Assembly: GCA_003864495.1 (NCBI GenBank)
Contig: ML133383.1
Location: forward strand, 7,114,880 to 7,178,879
DNA: 64,000 nucleotides
From: Nemopilema nomurai
Lineage: Eukaryota > Cnidaria > Scyphozoa > Rhizostomeae > Rhizostomatidae
Direction: 5' to 3'
A program made the translations under genes and the position numbers. Every line of letters begins with the position of its first letter. Position 1 is the stretch's first letter. Below are positions 35,972-48,820 of the stretch, piece by piece. Under the pieces are notes generated by a model. The model did no database searches. It saw only the letters and a list, made by a program, of their open reading frames with translations, and was not told the origin of the DNA.

Positions 35972-36214
35972 CTACGTCTTTGCCCTCGTGCCATAACATT
36001 CTTTGCCTTTGTGTTTTTTAACCGAGCTTTCATCAGTGCACACCTGACTTACCAATGCTTGTTTCTGTTGAACCAGGCATAGAAAGTTTATTTGAAACTG
36101 CATGGCAATGTATATTGATCCGTCTTCTTGAACTAGAGAGATCGGTCGAATAACAATTTTGACATTGACATTTGTTTGTTCATAGTATCTTGGAAGTACT
36201 TTGTAACATTGCAA
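35972..36214 (-). CDS. Coding-like ORF with an internal strong donor, unknown family
   Basis: Open for 80 codons on the minus strand. It contains KIVIRPISLVQEDGSIYIAM, mixed hydrophobic/charged as in a beta-rich folded protein. A strong donor (ATTG|GTAAGTCAGG) lies at 36053/36052 on the minus strand, so the real exon may stop at 36053. The upstream end is limited by a TGA just before 36214, and weak acceptors lie at about 36201 and 36191. No start ATG is apparent. Could be an exon of a minus-strand gene or a fossil fragment. Confidence 0.25.
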   Translation of the reverse strand: MQCYKVLPRYYEQTNVNVKIVIRPISLVQEDGSIYIAMQFQINFLCLVQQKQALVSQVCTDESSVKKHKGKECYGTRAKT

Positions 36215-38462
36215 CAGTCACCCGTGAACCTACTAAGGGTTCCCTAAGATCCTCTGTTCCAAGGGTACCCCGAATCTTTCACTTCAAGGAGCCCCCAGAA
36301 AGGATATTAAAACCCTACATAAAGTGCTTTTGATGAATTGAGTTGCATGGCACAAATTGGTTTGCTATACTTAGAGTGGTCCAAATCAAGGTGCCAGGCA
36401 CTCGTAAATGCGACCCTGCTTTATAGTGACCACTCGATGTCCATAGCTGACTATAGCAAACTATCTATAGCTATCGAAGTAAATAACTGTTTGAAGCTTT
36501 GCTCCGTTTCATAGTAGTTACAGAATTATGACGCTTTGGGCTTCTTTGAGGGCTAGACAAAGTCATAATTTGAGATCTTTGCTTTAAAGGATCGAAACAG
36601 TATCCCTTGTATAGCCTTAAATCGATATGATATTGCTTTTTCCATACATGCGTTCTTAATTCTGCAAGGAATTTGTAATGTTTGGAGGTTCACATGGAGA
36701 ATAGGACCAACCCTGAATCACATGACATCAATTAAATGTAGATGTAACAGTCGCTAAGAAAAAAATTGAGAATAGACATTGAATGAAAAAGTGCTTTGCT
36801 CTCCACGTTACTCCAAATCCTCATTGATTTGTTGCTATTGTCCTACAATCTCAGAAGAATTCTTCTCTTGACAACGTCGGATCTCATGTCTTGCTTATTC
36901 TTAATGTGATGAATTTGGCGTCGTTCATTCCTTCGCAAATGTTCTCATATTCAATAATGTCTCCTAGCTTTCAGAGATCATCTTAGCTACTTAACCTGAC
37001 CTGAGACCAAGCCCAGGCGAGTTTTCTGATCATTGGAGCAACGAGTGTTGAGCACAGTTCTTGAGTTTTTATCCTATTGGCTTTAAAAGGGGTTTCTATT
37101 AAGTTTGTGTCTTGGTAAATGTACTTAACGTCATCTCATTTTGGCCACAATTATGAATCCGTAATAAGCTTCATGTTTAGACAGGACTCTGAGCTTTTTG
37201 CTTATCGTTTAAACTCGAAAATGTTCTTCATCTGCAAAAATTACGATGTAAACATATAAATGTACAAACACGTAAACATAAAAGAATTATTTGCTCCTTT
37301 CTTCTTTACTAGTTTTCCATTTTTCCTGTCACTCCTCCAGTCAGAGGGACAATTCAAAGTCTAGACAAAGGTGAAGGTCCCTGACACCAATATTTCTGTT
37401 ACCCCCTTTGTAGCCCTTCCAATACGGCCTTGGTGGCCCTATAAGCAAGTGCTGAAAGCTTACTTTGAGCAGCAGTGCTACCTTGGTATTCCAAGAATGT
37501 TGGCTATATTATTTGGCTTGAGTATCAGCTTCACTGTGCTTATAAAAACCTAACATTGCACTTACATTTTCGCAATTTCTGAAAACGTATTAGGTATTTA
37601 TCTTTCGCATCACGCATACTTCTTTTTTATTAGAAAAATTTGTTGCAAAACAAATCACTAAAAATTTTGCAACACAAGTTCTTATAAGCTATACACGAGG
37701 ATTGAAATTCTTTCTTGAATATTCAGTGTTTGAAAAAGCTCTTGGTTTTGTAAACAGTGATAATCTTAAGAAAAACTAAACTTCATTGCACAAAAATCGC
37801 TTTGAAAGGCACATCTAAATAAAAGTCAGCAATCTTATTACCAAGATCCAGTTAAGAAGATGATCTTCCTTAATCCTTTTCAGTGTAACAATTTGCAACT
37901 AAAGAAGACAATGCTAATAAATAGACAACAAAACTATATTTAGTGTTTGGGTAAGGCAGAAGACATTGATCGGTCCTATAAACATCTCTTCTATCTGTAT
38001 TTTCTTTTGGTTGCCATAAGAAATTATTACATGGGCAATATTTTACCTTTGTTGGATAAAATATTAATTTCGAATGGAAAATGCTGCTGTAAACAGCGGA
38101 TTAATTGATTGATCTGGCTTTAAAAGGGCAACGACTAAGACTTTAAAAGAACTGCCATGTTTGTAAATTCTGCTCAAAATGCTGCATTCAACGAATGCAC
38201 TTGATATTTCCACTCACTTTTGCCATTCTTGGTCCCATCAACCTAGAAGGATTAGGCTGTAGGCGCTTGCTATGTATCTCATAACTAGGTTTGCTTAACA
38301 CGATCTATGACTTTCAATGAATCAATGCCACTTTATGATGGCAAGGGAACGGTGGCGGTGTGGGGTGGGGAAGGGAATACCCCTTTAAATCAGCGCTGGT
38401 GCTCTGAGACTTTGCCGACGATTGTACTTGGAAGTTATGCTCTTGTTGCTGTATTTGAGATA

Positions 38463-38636
38463 GGCGTACAACATTATAGTTTTCATGAACTTGATCATTC
38501 CGCAAATAAACTCTGTCTTTGTAGCGAAACAACTTTCTCTGTTCCATTTGGCGCACAACATTATGGTTCTCCTAAATTTGATCATTCCACAGATAAATAT
38601 GTCTTTGTAGAGAAATGTCTTTCTATGTTCCATTTG
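38463..38636. repeat. 87-bp tandem duplication
   Basis: Two adjacent copies (38463-38549 and 38550-38636) share the blocks ACAACATTAT, TTGATCATTCC and GTCTTTGTAG and end in GTTCCATTT; roughly four-fifths identical. The 123-codon open frame at 38307-38678 exists because 87 is a multiple of three; it is probably not a gene. Confidence 0.85.
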
Positions 38637-41600
38637 GTCCTTTCCAGTAAAACCCTATTTGTACTTAACTGCGTTTGATGTGCACAAATGGGATTTGTAA
38701 TCCTTATGGCTCGGTTTTGTCTAAAGAAAGATTGGTTTGGAATAGTTGGAGAATACTCTTTTTTCAAGCAAAAAGGAATTCGTTAAGGGATGACATCACA
38801 GGCGTTCTTTGTGATTAATCTTGTTCTCATTATCGCAATATTAACCCGATCATATGTAATCGCATATTGGATTTCGTTTGGGATTTCAAAATATCATTTT
38901 TCATTTGTTCCTTTCAGTCTGACAAAAGACTAAACATAACTTCTCGTTAAGCGAAACCTTCAACAGGAGCACTCATCTAAACTAGTGATTTTTAAAAAGT
39001 CATTTAGCAACGCTTTGTTGCCCGTCACTATTTATCAAGCAAGTGATCTTTTTGCCTCACCTAACAGTTCTATATTTCTATCACCATTGATGTAAATTGA
39101 TGTTGCATAAAGACCATGATCACACGTGGCTTATGAGATCAAGTAAATGCGTCGTGTGAGCGCTACTTTACCTTGAACTAAAAATCATTGTTCATTATGA
39201 AGATTCACATTAGAATTCTCTCATACAGGACTCTTCGTTCATAAGCATGTTCTGCAAGTTGTTGCAATTGTCGCTCATACCTATAACAATATTCACAGTG
39301 GTACGACCGCCATGTTACACTATTTGCATTTAATAACACAACTGCATCTAGATGAGTGATTGAGTTGTATTGACCTCCCTGGTGTTGCCCAGAAAGATAA
39401 CCATGATTATGTTGGTGGACATTGGTGCTCCTTTTTCAAAGGCGCTTCTTACAGACGGAAAATTCATGATATTGGTGAATCATAGGTAGACAAATCTTCA
39501 TAAATGGATTTCAACTAAAATGGATTTCGAAACAAAGATGCCATTTTGTTTGTTAATTCGTGTAACAATTTAAATTGATTTGTTATTCCTACCAAAAGAT
39601 TTTCTAAATCTCATCTTTCCGATCTACGTAATTGCGTTTGAGTTGCACGATTCAGGCGATTTGCCTTGGATACTCCCAAGCTAGACGCTGAGACAAAATT
39701 GGACACAACATGGGAAAATGTTTGATCCTTTAGATAAACGGTCTTTTCAAGCATCAGCTAATGCCTTGGTCAATCCCCTGCTAATAAGATGTAACTGAAC
39801 GCTGAAAGGTCGTGAAATGCGATTGGTGTCCAGTGTCCCAATGAAGATCGCTCTCATAATCTGACAATTCACTAGCAGTAACTTCCCCCTGATCAAACAT
39901 TCTTGCAACGAGAACGTGCTAATAGTCAGCTGATTGGGGCCTCTGATCGTGCAAAAAGATTCAGGCCTTCCTCTTGAAAGGCATGCTTTCAGCCAACACC
40001 CTTCAGGAGATGAAGTAAAATCCTGTTTTTGCCACAGGAAATCATTAGCTTGGAAACAATCCGAAGTCAAACCTAGAAAGCTTCTCCACAATCTGGTGTC
40101 CCAAGAATGCCCCTCCAGGATAGCCTACACCTGCTACATACATTACGGTTGATTATCGTATGATTTAAAGATATCACACACTAGAGTAGACAGATCATCA
40201 AAATCACTTGAAACTGAGCGCAATTGGCTTATCATGCGTATAAAGGTGAAAGGACAGGGAACAATCGAACTTTTTATGAGCTTCAAAACATTTCTTCTCT
40301 AACGTGGCTTCAATATTTCTAACACTTACAATCAATTTTAACTACATATCAGCTTAAATGTGCATCGCAATTACTACTTTGATTTGGGAGCACATACAGC
40401 AGGGCAATGCGGACTTGACTTCTTCAAAAATCTCAACCAACATTTAGTTATAGGGTGGCCAAGTCTCCGTGACAAAAAGAGTCTGCAATGCACCCCTCTC
40501 CAAAGTGTCGATGCAGATCTGATATTCAACAGATATTGCTTTTTCTGCCTGTCATGAAGTGTAATCTAAAGATACCTGTAAACATTGGTGGTTTAAGGAC
40601 GCGGCGATTAAGTCACTACTCTTGCGTTTCACGTTTACGCAACTGTGACGCTACAGCAGAAGCAAAGTTGGCTTCTCTGATGGAAATCAGAACCAAATGG
40701 TTAAGGGGCTACTAATGGCCTTTTCAAGGGGGTTTAGCTTATTCCCAACAGACTGCATCCCTTCTTGGCAGCGTACCTTCGCACCCATCTAATCTTTTCG
40801 GAGGCTAAGCAACCGTTATGAACACGAGTAACCGATGTAAGCAACCGATGTGTTTTGAACACGAGAGAGCCTACTACTACAAGTATCCATAGCCGCGAGG
40901 AAAAACAACTCCATAAATGCAATAGCATAACTTGCTCACTTCCAGGAAAATAAATCATTGCAAAGCACGTGTTATGAAATTGAGGTCGGACAATCCTATC
41001 GGAAGCATTCAAGGAAGGTGTTTTGAGGTGTGGACTCGTACACAGAAAGGCAACTTCCTTTGCACTGGAAACCAGACTGTACAGGCAACATTCCTTGAAT
41101 TCATGCTGTGGGAAGCATTCGCTTGATTAAATGATGTTCCCAATCATTGTCCTGATCATCCTGAATTCCGTGTGCACATTCCGCAAGATTAACAAAGCGT
41201 TTTCAATCGTTTGATCATGGTGGGATTCCTCAGCTGCCTGTGCTACCACTTTGTTCAGGTTGCACTGCACCCCACTAAGATGGCGACTGTTACACACGTC
41301 GATGGGCTGTGCTTTCTTGCGTGAAAGCCTTGCATGCACTCCTAGGGTATCAATTTTGCAAGCAGAAGAAAGGGAGTATTTAACAGTTAATGCATTTACT
41401 CGCCCTCTCATTTGTTTTCTTAAATCAGTTTGAATCTACTAAGGGGCTGAAATCCGGAGACAGACTGGGTCATCATGAAAGAGAAAGAAGCAATAGTCGA
41501 CGGTTCCCTTTCGCACATCAGACATCAATCTCTCAAGAATGTCACCCTGCTCAAGGGTGTTTAGTTTGTCAGTGACCCGAATGTTGCACCAATCATTGCA

Positions 41601-44181
41601 TTTTCGGATCGTGTCACTCATCCTCATTGTGTGTGTAAGTTGTAATATCTTCTTGGTAGCTATAGACACTGGAAGGTAACGCATTGCTCATTGATATCTG
41701 CTGGGGAACTGTGCCATGTCAGCCAGTGGTTCCTGATTAGGTTTGTCTAGAGACGTAACAAGCTTGCAGCTAATCCCCCAGAAGCAGATTAGAAGAGCTT
41801 GGCAGTTGAAGATGGGTTAGGAGCCTTGAGCTACATCGGACAAGACCTGTTGGTTGGAATAAACTTCATTATGGTATATTGGACTTAGCGGTTGCGAAAA
41901 TATTTCGGAGCCACGTACAGGCCAGCAAAAAACAAAAATGACAACAAAAACTTGCCTGAGGGAATCCATGAATTATTTTAAACGAAAGCTCCAATTAACT
42001 GTCATTTTTTCAAGTAGAACACACGATGCTAAACGCAAAGATGCAAAGCACAGAAATTGCCTAATTTCCTGAATATATGAAGTTTTCCAGTGGAAGACAA
42101 TGTTTCACGTATGGTCCTAATCCCTTCATGATTTGCTGAATTGGAGACAATTGCATGGGGTAACAAGATATTCCAACTCGACTTAACCATCAATCAAAAC
42201 TAGGCTGTGCTTCAAATGTCGGTACAAAGTGTGTATTGTCTCAAAGCTCTTCCTATTAAAATCTCATTTCAGTTCGTACAACCAATTAAAAGGCAATAAG
42301 CCCACTATACAGTATCAGATATTGAAGATTCTTCAGAGATATTTATTATGACTATCAAAACGTTAAATGCAGTGCCCTTAGTTAGCTTTTAGACACGCCG
42401 CCCATTCCACGTAAATTGCATAAGGCATATCCTTTTAAGAAATACTGCTGGAATCTTCTTGTTATTAAATTTGTGCGTTCAGACAAAGGTCCTGGGAGTC
42501 AGAAACCGGGCAGGTTCTTAGAGTGTGTCAGCTGCCTTCTTTGGTACAACTGTTAATAGTGTAGGCTGTTATATCTAATTATTCCTCCGGATTGTCCCTT
42601 TGCTTGGAGTTTTCCGTTACAAAAGAATGGCGACATTCCAACCCGTCCTTCCTTTAACAAGGCCTTTTGCAACTATAATTGACTATATGGTTTAAATTAA
42701 GTCCTTCTTATATTGCTTGGAAGGCACCTGATCTGGTTCGATCCGTTTTGGCTGAATCTTTTAAGTGAATAGAGCGTTTTTGAACATGTCATGTTATATG
42801 AAACGACTCGAGTACAATAGGGTGCTTGCAAAAACCAGCCTTGGGCTGCAGCAACACCAATAGGTTGATCCAAATTCTGAGCCCCATCATTAGTACCAAT
42901 CGGCGTGGGAGAGTTTCATATCTTTAACAAAACAAAAGCAACGTGGAGCAAGTAGGTTGCTGTGATGGTTTGTTGAGCGAAATGACGCTAGTGCCCAGAA
43001 TCTATATATTTGATGCTAACTTAGTTTTGCAGGAAGGCTATCTTACATGTACACCTGGTTTTGAGTCGTCTATATCTACCAATTAGGCATCCGTCAATAG
43101 CTATGTAGACATAGCTGCATGGGCTCTGATTCCCTCTCTCTTCATGACACTACTGTTGTACGTTGCATAGGCTAAGTCAATGGTGTAGTTTTTCAACTTG
43201 ATGGAATGATTCATTTACTTAGCTGTTGTCATGCAAATAACGCGATAGGATTTCTAATAGAATTCTTTCGTGTGATGTCACCAAAAACCTATTTTTAGAA
43301 TTCTCGAGTTTTAACCATATAACGTAAAAAATCACCATGAAATTCTTCAAAATATGCAAAGTTGGTCAAATATGTCTTAAATTGGTTGAGATATGGCCAA
43401 TGAAAGATTTGAAATTTGCTAACGAAACACTGTTATTTTGGCTCGGTTCGTAAAGTTATGAACAGAAGTTATTTGGTATTTAGACGTATTTCATGATGCT
43501 CTTAGTTTTGCCTTTGGTTTTGGGATCCAAATTCAGAAACTCTTTAATTCAGAAATTCAGAAAATTTTGGGATCCAATAATTTTTGTGACGTCATAACTT
43601 CATTGTTTTCAGTAGAGGCTAAGAAGTGACAAATGTCTGGAATAGTTGGCTAGATTTTGCTTGATTGGCAGCTTTGAGTCTCTGAAAGTAAACAATGTTG
43701 GGCTTGCATTTAGCTATTTGGAGCTGTCAAATCACCTCAGTATTCCTGGTTAAATTCAGGGCAAAGAGGATCTGGTTAAGTGTTGAAATAGTTTACAGCA
43801 TTAACCAAATACTTTTTTATAGTTTATACATTATTTATTTAATTTTTGCATCTAGGGCTAATTCTAATCCAAGATTTCTTTGGTAGATTTCCCAAGCTGA
43901 ATGACATAACGATATAAGTTAAATTGAAAACAAGTATAGAAAAGATTGGATCAAGTACTTTTGTGAATTCTTCTTCTAATTCCCATCATTAAGTTGAAAT
44001 TTTTGGGTAACACTTGAAGCTGACATTGCTTTACATAAATCTTGTGAAGATCATCAGGTAGACAAACAAGGTAAAGTTTTGCAAGCAGAAAACTAATTTT
44101 CAACATGACAGTGAAACGTAGAACTAAGGCCTATATAGACGCGAACGAAGGCGATTTATAGACGCTCATTATTAAGTCTCA

Positions 44182-44364
44182 TCATTTATTTCGGTCGAAG
44201 AACTCGACAAGAATGAGTGTCTTTAAAAAATCATCTGTGTTGCCTTTCCTTCGCTTTGCGATCACTTTTGACAAACGAGTCTTACGTACGAAACTTGATG
44301 GCGTTTGCCAGCGGTAGGACCATTGGTTAGCAAATAATGTTTGGATTTGCTCGATGCACTGCAC
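44182..44364 (-). CDS. Candidate terminal exon after a duplicated splice acceptor, unknown family
   Basis: On the minus strand a good pyrimidine tract ends in TTCTTAG at 44378; a 13-bp tandem duplication repeats the AG, giving acceptors at 44377 and 44364. From 44364 the frame is open for 60 codons (including SFVRKTRLSKVIAKRRKG) to TGA at 44182-44184, with AATAAA abutting the stop. Basic, lysine-rich; no family recognised. Upstream exons would lie to the right but were not found. Confidence 0.25.
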   Translation of the reverse strand: MQCIEQIQTLFANQWSYRWQTPSSFVRKTRLSKVIAKRRKGNTDDFLKTLILVEFFDRNK

Positions 44365-47300
44365 CTAAGAACTGCACCTAAGAATAGAACAATAACAGCG
44401 ACACGAAATCTAGCTACGGTGGCATGATGGAATTAATGGCGTCGGGCGGTTGGATCGAATTCATCAACCAGTCTGCATTAGAATGGACCAAACCATTTAA
44501 TTGGTTCAGGAAACAAAAATGGACGTAAAGCAATTGCCACGTACAGTAGAGAGGCGGGAACTTCAAAAACACAGCGTTTAATAGAAATCGAGGCTTATTA
44601 GATCTGAGGAAATATCGATTATTAGGGTTTTCTATCGCATGCGAATCGCATAGTCGAAGCGGCATTGCCTTCATAGGCAACGTGATGCAGATGAATGGCT
44701 ATCACAAGCGTAATCAGAGTTATCAGCACCGAGATAATCTCTGCTTGTTTTTTGCTAACTGATCACAAACCTATTACAATCTGATGTGCTTGTCAACTGA
44801 ATGGCAGAGTCAGTCTCTTTTCAATGCTGGATTCAGAAAGCAGCGTTAAATAGTTGATATAAGCTGATAATCATTAAAAGAGGTTGCTTTAAGAGAAACC
44901 AAGCTTTGCTTCCAGGACTACTTGACACTTGATGCTAGATTAACAATAATTAATAGATTATTAGCTTTGTGTCTATCAAGCATTGAATTTGTAATTTAAA
45001 AATTAAACATAAAGGGTGCAACCCAAATTCCTTAGAATTGTTTATTTGTCCTGCATTTGTAGGTAAATGTAAAGTGCAAATTGCTACAAGGATAAGATGT
45101 TTATTAGTTAAAAAGCAAAGTGGATACGGTCTGATGGCACTGCAGGTGATTTTTCGAAGTAAACAAATTCGATTATGGCTGTTTTCATGAATAATGACCA
45201 CCAAAAAAGCATTCCTTTTAATCTTGCATGAAATTTAACAACAGCTTACAATGTGTCTAGCTATTAGAGTCAGAAATCTGAAGTAGAAATGGAAGCAGTA
45301 AATATAACGAAATATATAAACAAAGAAATAATTATCAATCACACAAACTTTAGAGCCCAACTCGTTTGGAATTATATGAGATTGAAGATAGCTTATCAAC
45401 ATCGATATCTATATTGGAGTGCACATCTACGGATTATCTCTGATATCAAATGGAAAATTCGTATCGTACCATAACGAATTCAGATGGACGTTGTTGGCCT
45501 TCTCAAAAGGCCTATCGACGGGGATTATAGCTGCTAGCTAGATTCATCGCGCCCACGACAACCGTGGTGATAGGAAAGTGCTTTGATCGGTAATTTACAC
45601 TAAAGATAACTAGTGTTTGATAAATCAATTTGAGTCTGTATACAAATCTTGCTTGTGGTTGAGTCTGATAATCATGTTGTTTGATCAAAAGCCTCTTGTT
45701 TTGAAGAACAGACGATAATCCCCTTCAACTTTATTTCGATTCTTGAAAATCATTCTTGGCTGGAATCTCTGAACGATAATTTCAGTTAGCCACTATGGAA
45801 ATATTGCAACTGTCTTGACATCCTTTCGTTAAACCGTAACGGTGATTTTGCTTTGGGTTTTTATAGAGCGTCGTGGGAAAAAGCAATTGGCAGTCCGCAG
45901 AGTATCGTGTGCTCACCGAGGCAAACCGGTTCCCACCAAATTGTCTTTTAAGGAAGCGCAAGCCTAATTCATAAGATCTTGGATTAGGTTAAATAGTGGT
46001 GTCTTTCAATGCTTGCATTTCGGTCGACCAATCGCAGAGGTAAAGACACTATCTTTAAGAAAAGGGATGTGATGCTTGAGCTCATGTCTTGCATTCGAAG
46101 ATTTGTTTTTGGTATGAAATTATTTTATGCCCATACATTTGGCATGAAAATACTTCTATCATAAATGATTCTGGGCGACTTTTTCCTTTAAAGCTCGGAA
46201 AGGAGGGGACTAAAGTCTATAGAAAATTTTATTGCGAATAATGATTGTTTTGATCTTCTAAGCCTTTCGACCAGGCTTAATGCAGTCCTGATCAATGCTA
46301 TTTCTTTTAATACGCAGTTGAAATCTGAAAATACACTATGTAAACGGTTGAGAGTAATTTAAGCATTAGGCCCTGCCAAAATGTCGGAGTTAAAAAAGCT
46401 ATACACCAAACTAGAACGTAGAAATACAACCTGCATTGATAATACTTTTTATTAGTTTCTCTCTATGGCTCCAAAACCTTTGGACTCATTAGCCTGTAGA
46501 GGCTCCTGACGGCATGGTGGATTATTGACTTCATGTTTGTACCTACTTGCATGCAAACGGGCGTATATACAAAGATAACTATGACACTTTCTTGCAAAAA
46601 TGTTTGTATCACTTTCTTGTATCAATAATGAAAACGAAAAGAGGACACAGTTGAACAGGACTGGTTTGCGTTTGAGGAATGAAAATGGGTAATCTATATA
46701 AACCTGGAAGGAGGATAGTGGTTTTTAGGGTCACAACTGGTCATTATTACTGGATCATTACTGGGATCTGGTCACAACTGGGATTTGTCAAGTTCTGGCT
46801 TTAGTACAAGGCAGCATACCTGTGCTTATCGTAGGGATCCCCTCCAAAAATGATGTTGCAACAGGCAAGCTCTTCAGATACTTCAAACCATACAATAATT
46901 CAAAAGCTGCTGGGGATATAATTCAAAACAAGGTTGGCCGTACAACACGATCTCACTTGCAATGCTGAATACCCTTAAGTTTAGTATACAGCTTGGTTAG
47001 TTAAAACCAATGGTTGTTGGAAGAAGTTACCTAGAAAGTAATTTCAGTCAAAAGTATTTAACATATCCAGCAAAATTATGTAAGAACTTCTTATCGATTT
47101 TTCAATTAATACTGACTTGTCAAGAAAAACCAAAATGAAAAGAGATGGGTTAATGAAGGCATGAGACACTTCCATGAAATTGCTCTGATAAACTTGAAGG
47201 ATAAGAAAGATTCACTATTGAACAGAAACAAGACTGATTGGCCCCAACCTACCTGGACCTACTAGCCAATCCACATTCATAGCTGGCGGTCAACTGGCAA

Positions 47301-48169
47301 ATGTGCTGCGTTGCGTGTACAATGTTGTTTCAGCTCTCGTTCGATTGAACAAATCTAAGACGGCCTAGCGAACCCATGTCAGTGAAAAATTAGTTGCTCT
47401 GTTCGGCTTGCATGTTTTCATATTCGGCCATAACAGTCACCACAAGTCATGAAGGGATGATTTTGCAGGTCTGTGGAATAAATGACATTCTGAAAAATGC
47501 AGCAAGGAATGAATTCATTTGTATAACGCCAGTTTATTCAGTGTGCATAATAACGGTGCACTTTGCTTGCAGCAGTTTACAAAAATAATATCGGATCTGG
47601 CTTTTTAACTCAGTCGATGCCTGTTATTAGGAGGAATGAGAAGGGAATCATTTCAGGACATGACCATGTTCAAATACGAATTTTAACGGGTATAAAATGT
47701 TGACTGGACATTTGTTTCAAATTTATAACAGTACACCTCAGTGTGATTGGCTTTCTTGTCTAAAATAGGCCATCAGCTCTATATCAGTATTAAATAGATA
47801 TCCATTCAAAGACAATTTATCAGATTAGACAATTATACAAGGATAGCCATAGCTTCTCTGCAAAAAAGAGCTCTATACTCGGATTGCTGATCTCTTTAAA
47901 GAGCTTCACTTCATTCTTCAATTTGCAATATTGAATGAATGGGTGAACGAATGAACGCCTATCTCAGATGTTTTTGCTCGGCAATTGACAAACGAAGCTA
48001 GAAAGCCTTAGCCCTTAACGAAAAGAAGCGTTTGCAATTCAGCCTATATGTTACTGGTACTGAGTTGTAATGATTACCCGATGACGTCTACTAGATGGTT
48101 GTGGGGCTTAAATCATGCTGGGTCATATAGTCATAATGTTTGTTGACTTTTAAGATTCTCAGGTCTTCT

Positions 48170-48820
48170 TTAATAACTATCTCCCAAATGATGAAACCTC
48201 GTTTGCCTGATTACAGGAAACGTAGAATTCATTTCGCCAGTGATGAAGTTTTCAATGAAAAGAAGTGCAGTCTCAAAGACTAATTTGTCTAGCAAACCAA
48301 TCGAATCTTCGTGTTGACAGTTGGAATACTTTCCACGTGATGCAGTAATTCTCAATGTGTGAAGAACGTTTGCGCATCTTCTCGTTATTAAATAAGCAGT
48401 CACGCTCCTAATCAGGCCATTCTCAACACGAAAATAATCACATTCTTTTCCATGGTTACGCCAATTATAGATTTCTACTTCGCTTAATCTTGTGCGCCTT
48501 ATATGAAAGGAAATTTTTATTAAAAATGTTGTTGTGTTTGCGGATTGGCAGTAGCATAAGGTGAATAGAAAATACGCCAATGTATGCTTCAACGGCCTGG
48601 CATTGGGCTGTTACCGGCTTTGAGCAACGTGGCACTGGTAGGTACGGTAATTTAACTTATTGTGTTGTTGTTGCGATGCATCAAGTGCGCGAGCGAAGAA
48701 TCTGTAGGCGTAACTTGATTCGACGATGCCGTAACTGCTGCGCTTTGGTTGTTTCGGCTGAAACCAGAAGCGTATCTTCAACAAGGCCTTTAAGGCACGT
48801 AGCTTTTGCATTGCGGTCAC
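48170..48820 (-). pseudogene. Long minus-strand reading frame broken by one stop, unknown family
   Basis: Frames 48820-48611 and 48592-48170 are in the same phase, separated by one TAA (48613-48611) and six codons: about 216 codons with a single stop in AT-rich DNA. The first half has many G/C third positions and is Arg/Lys/Gln-rich (MQKLRALKALLKIRFWF at its start). The second starts hydrophobic (TLAYFLFTLCYCQS). A GTAACA that could act as a donor overlaps the stop, so an intron is an alternative to a nonsense mutation. No homologue recognised. Confidence 0.25.

Noticed and set aside
38307..38678. 123-codon plus-strand frame
   Set aside because: Built largely from the two copies of an 87-bp tandem repeat; no splice or start context.
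39747..40091. 114-codon minus-strand frame
   Set aside because: No splice signals at its ends, no family resemblance, and the opposite strand is equally open; chance is sufficient.
40557..41700. Cluster of overlapping 60-95 codon frames on both strands
   Set aside because: No frame dominates and no splice sites or domains were found; slightly higher GC alone explains longer open frames.
42725..42760. Possible tRNA B box (GGTTCGATCC at about 42735)
   Set aside because: No A box at the right distance upstream and no acceptor or anticodon stem can be drawn.
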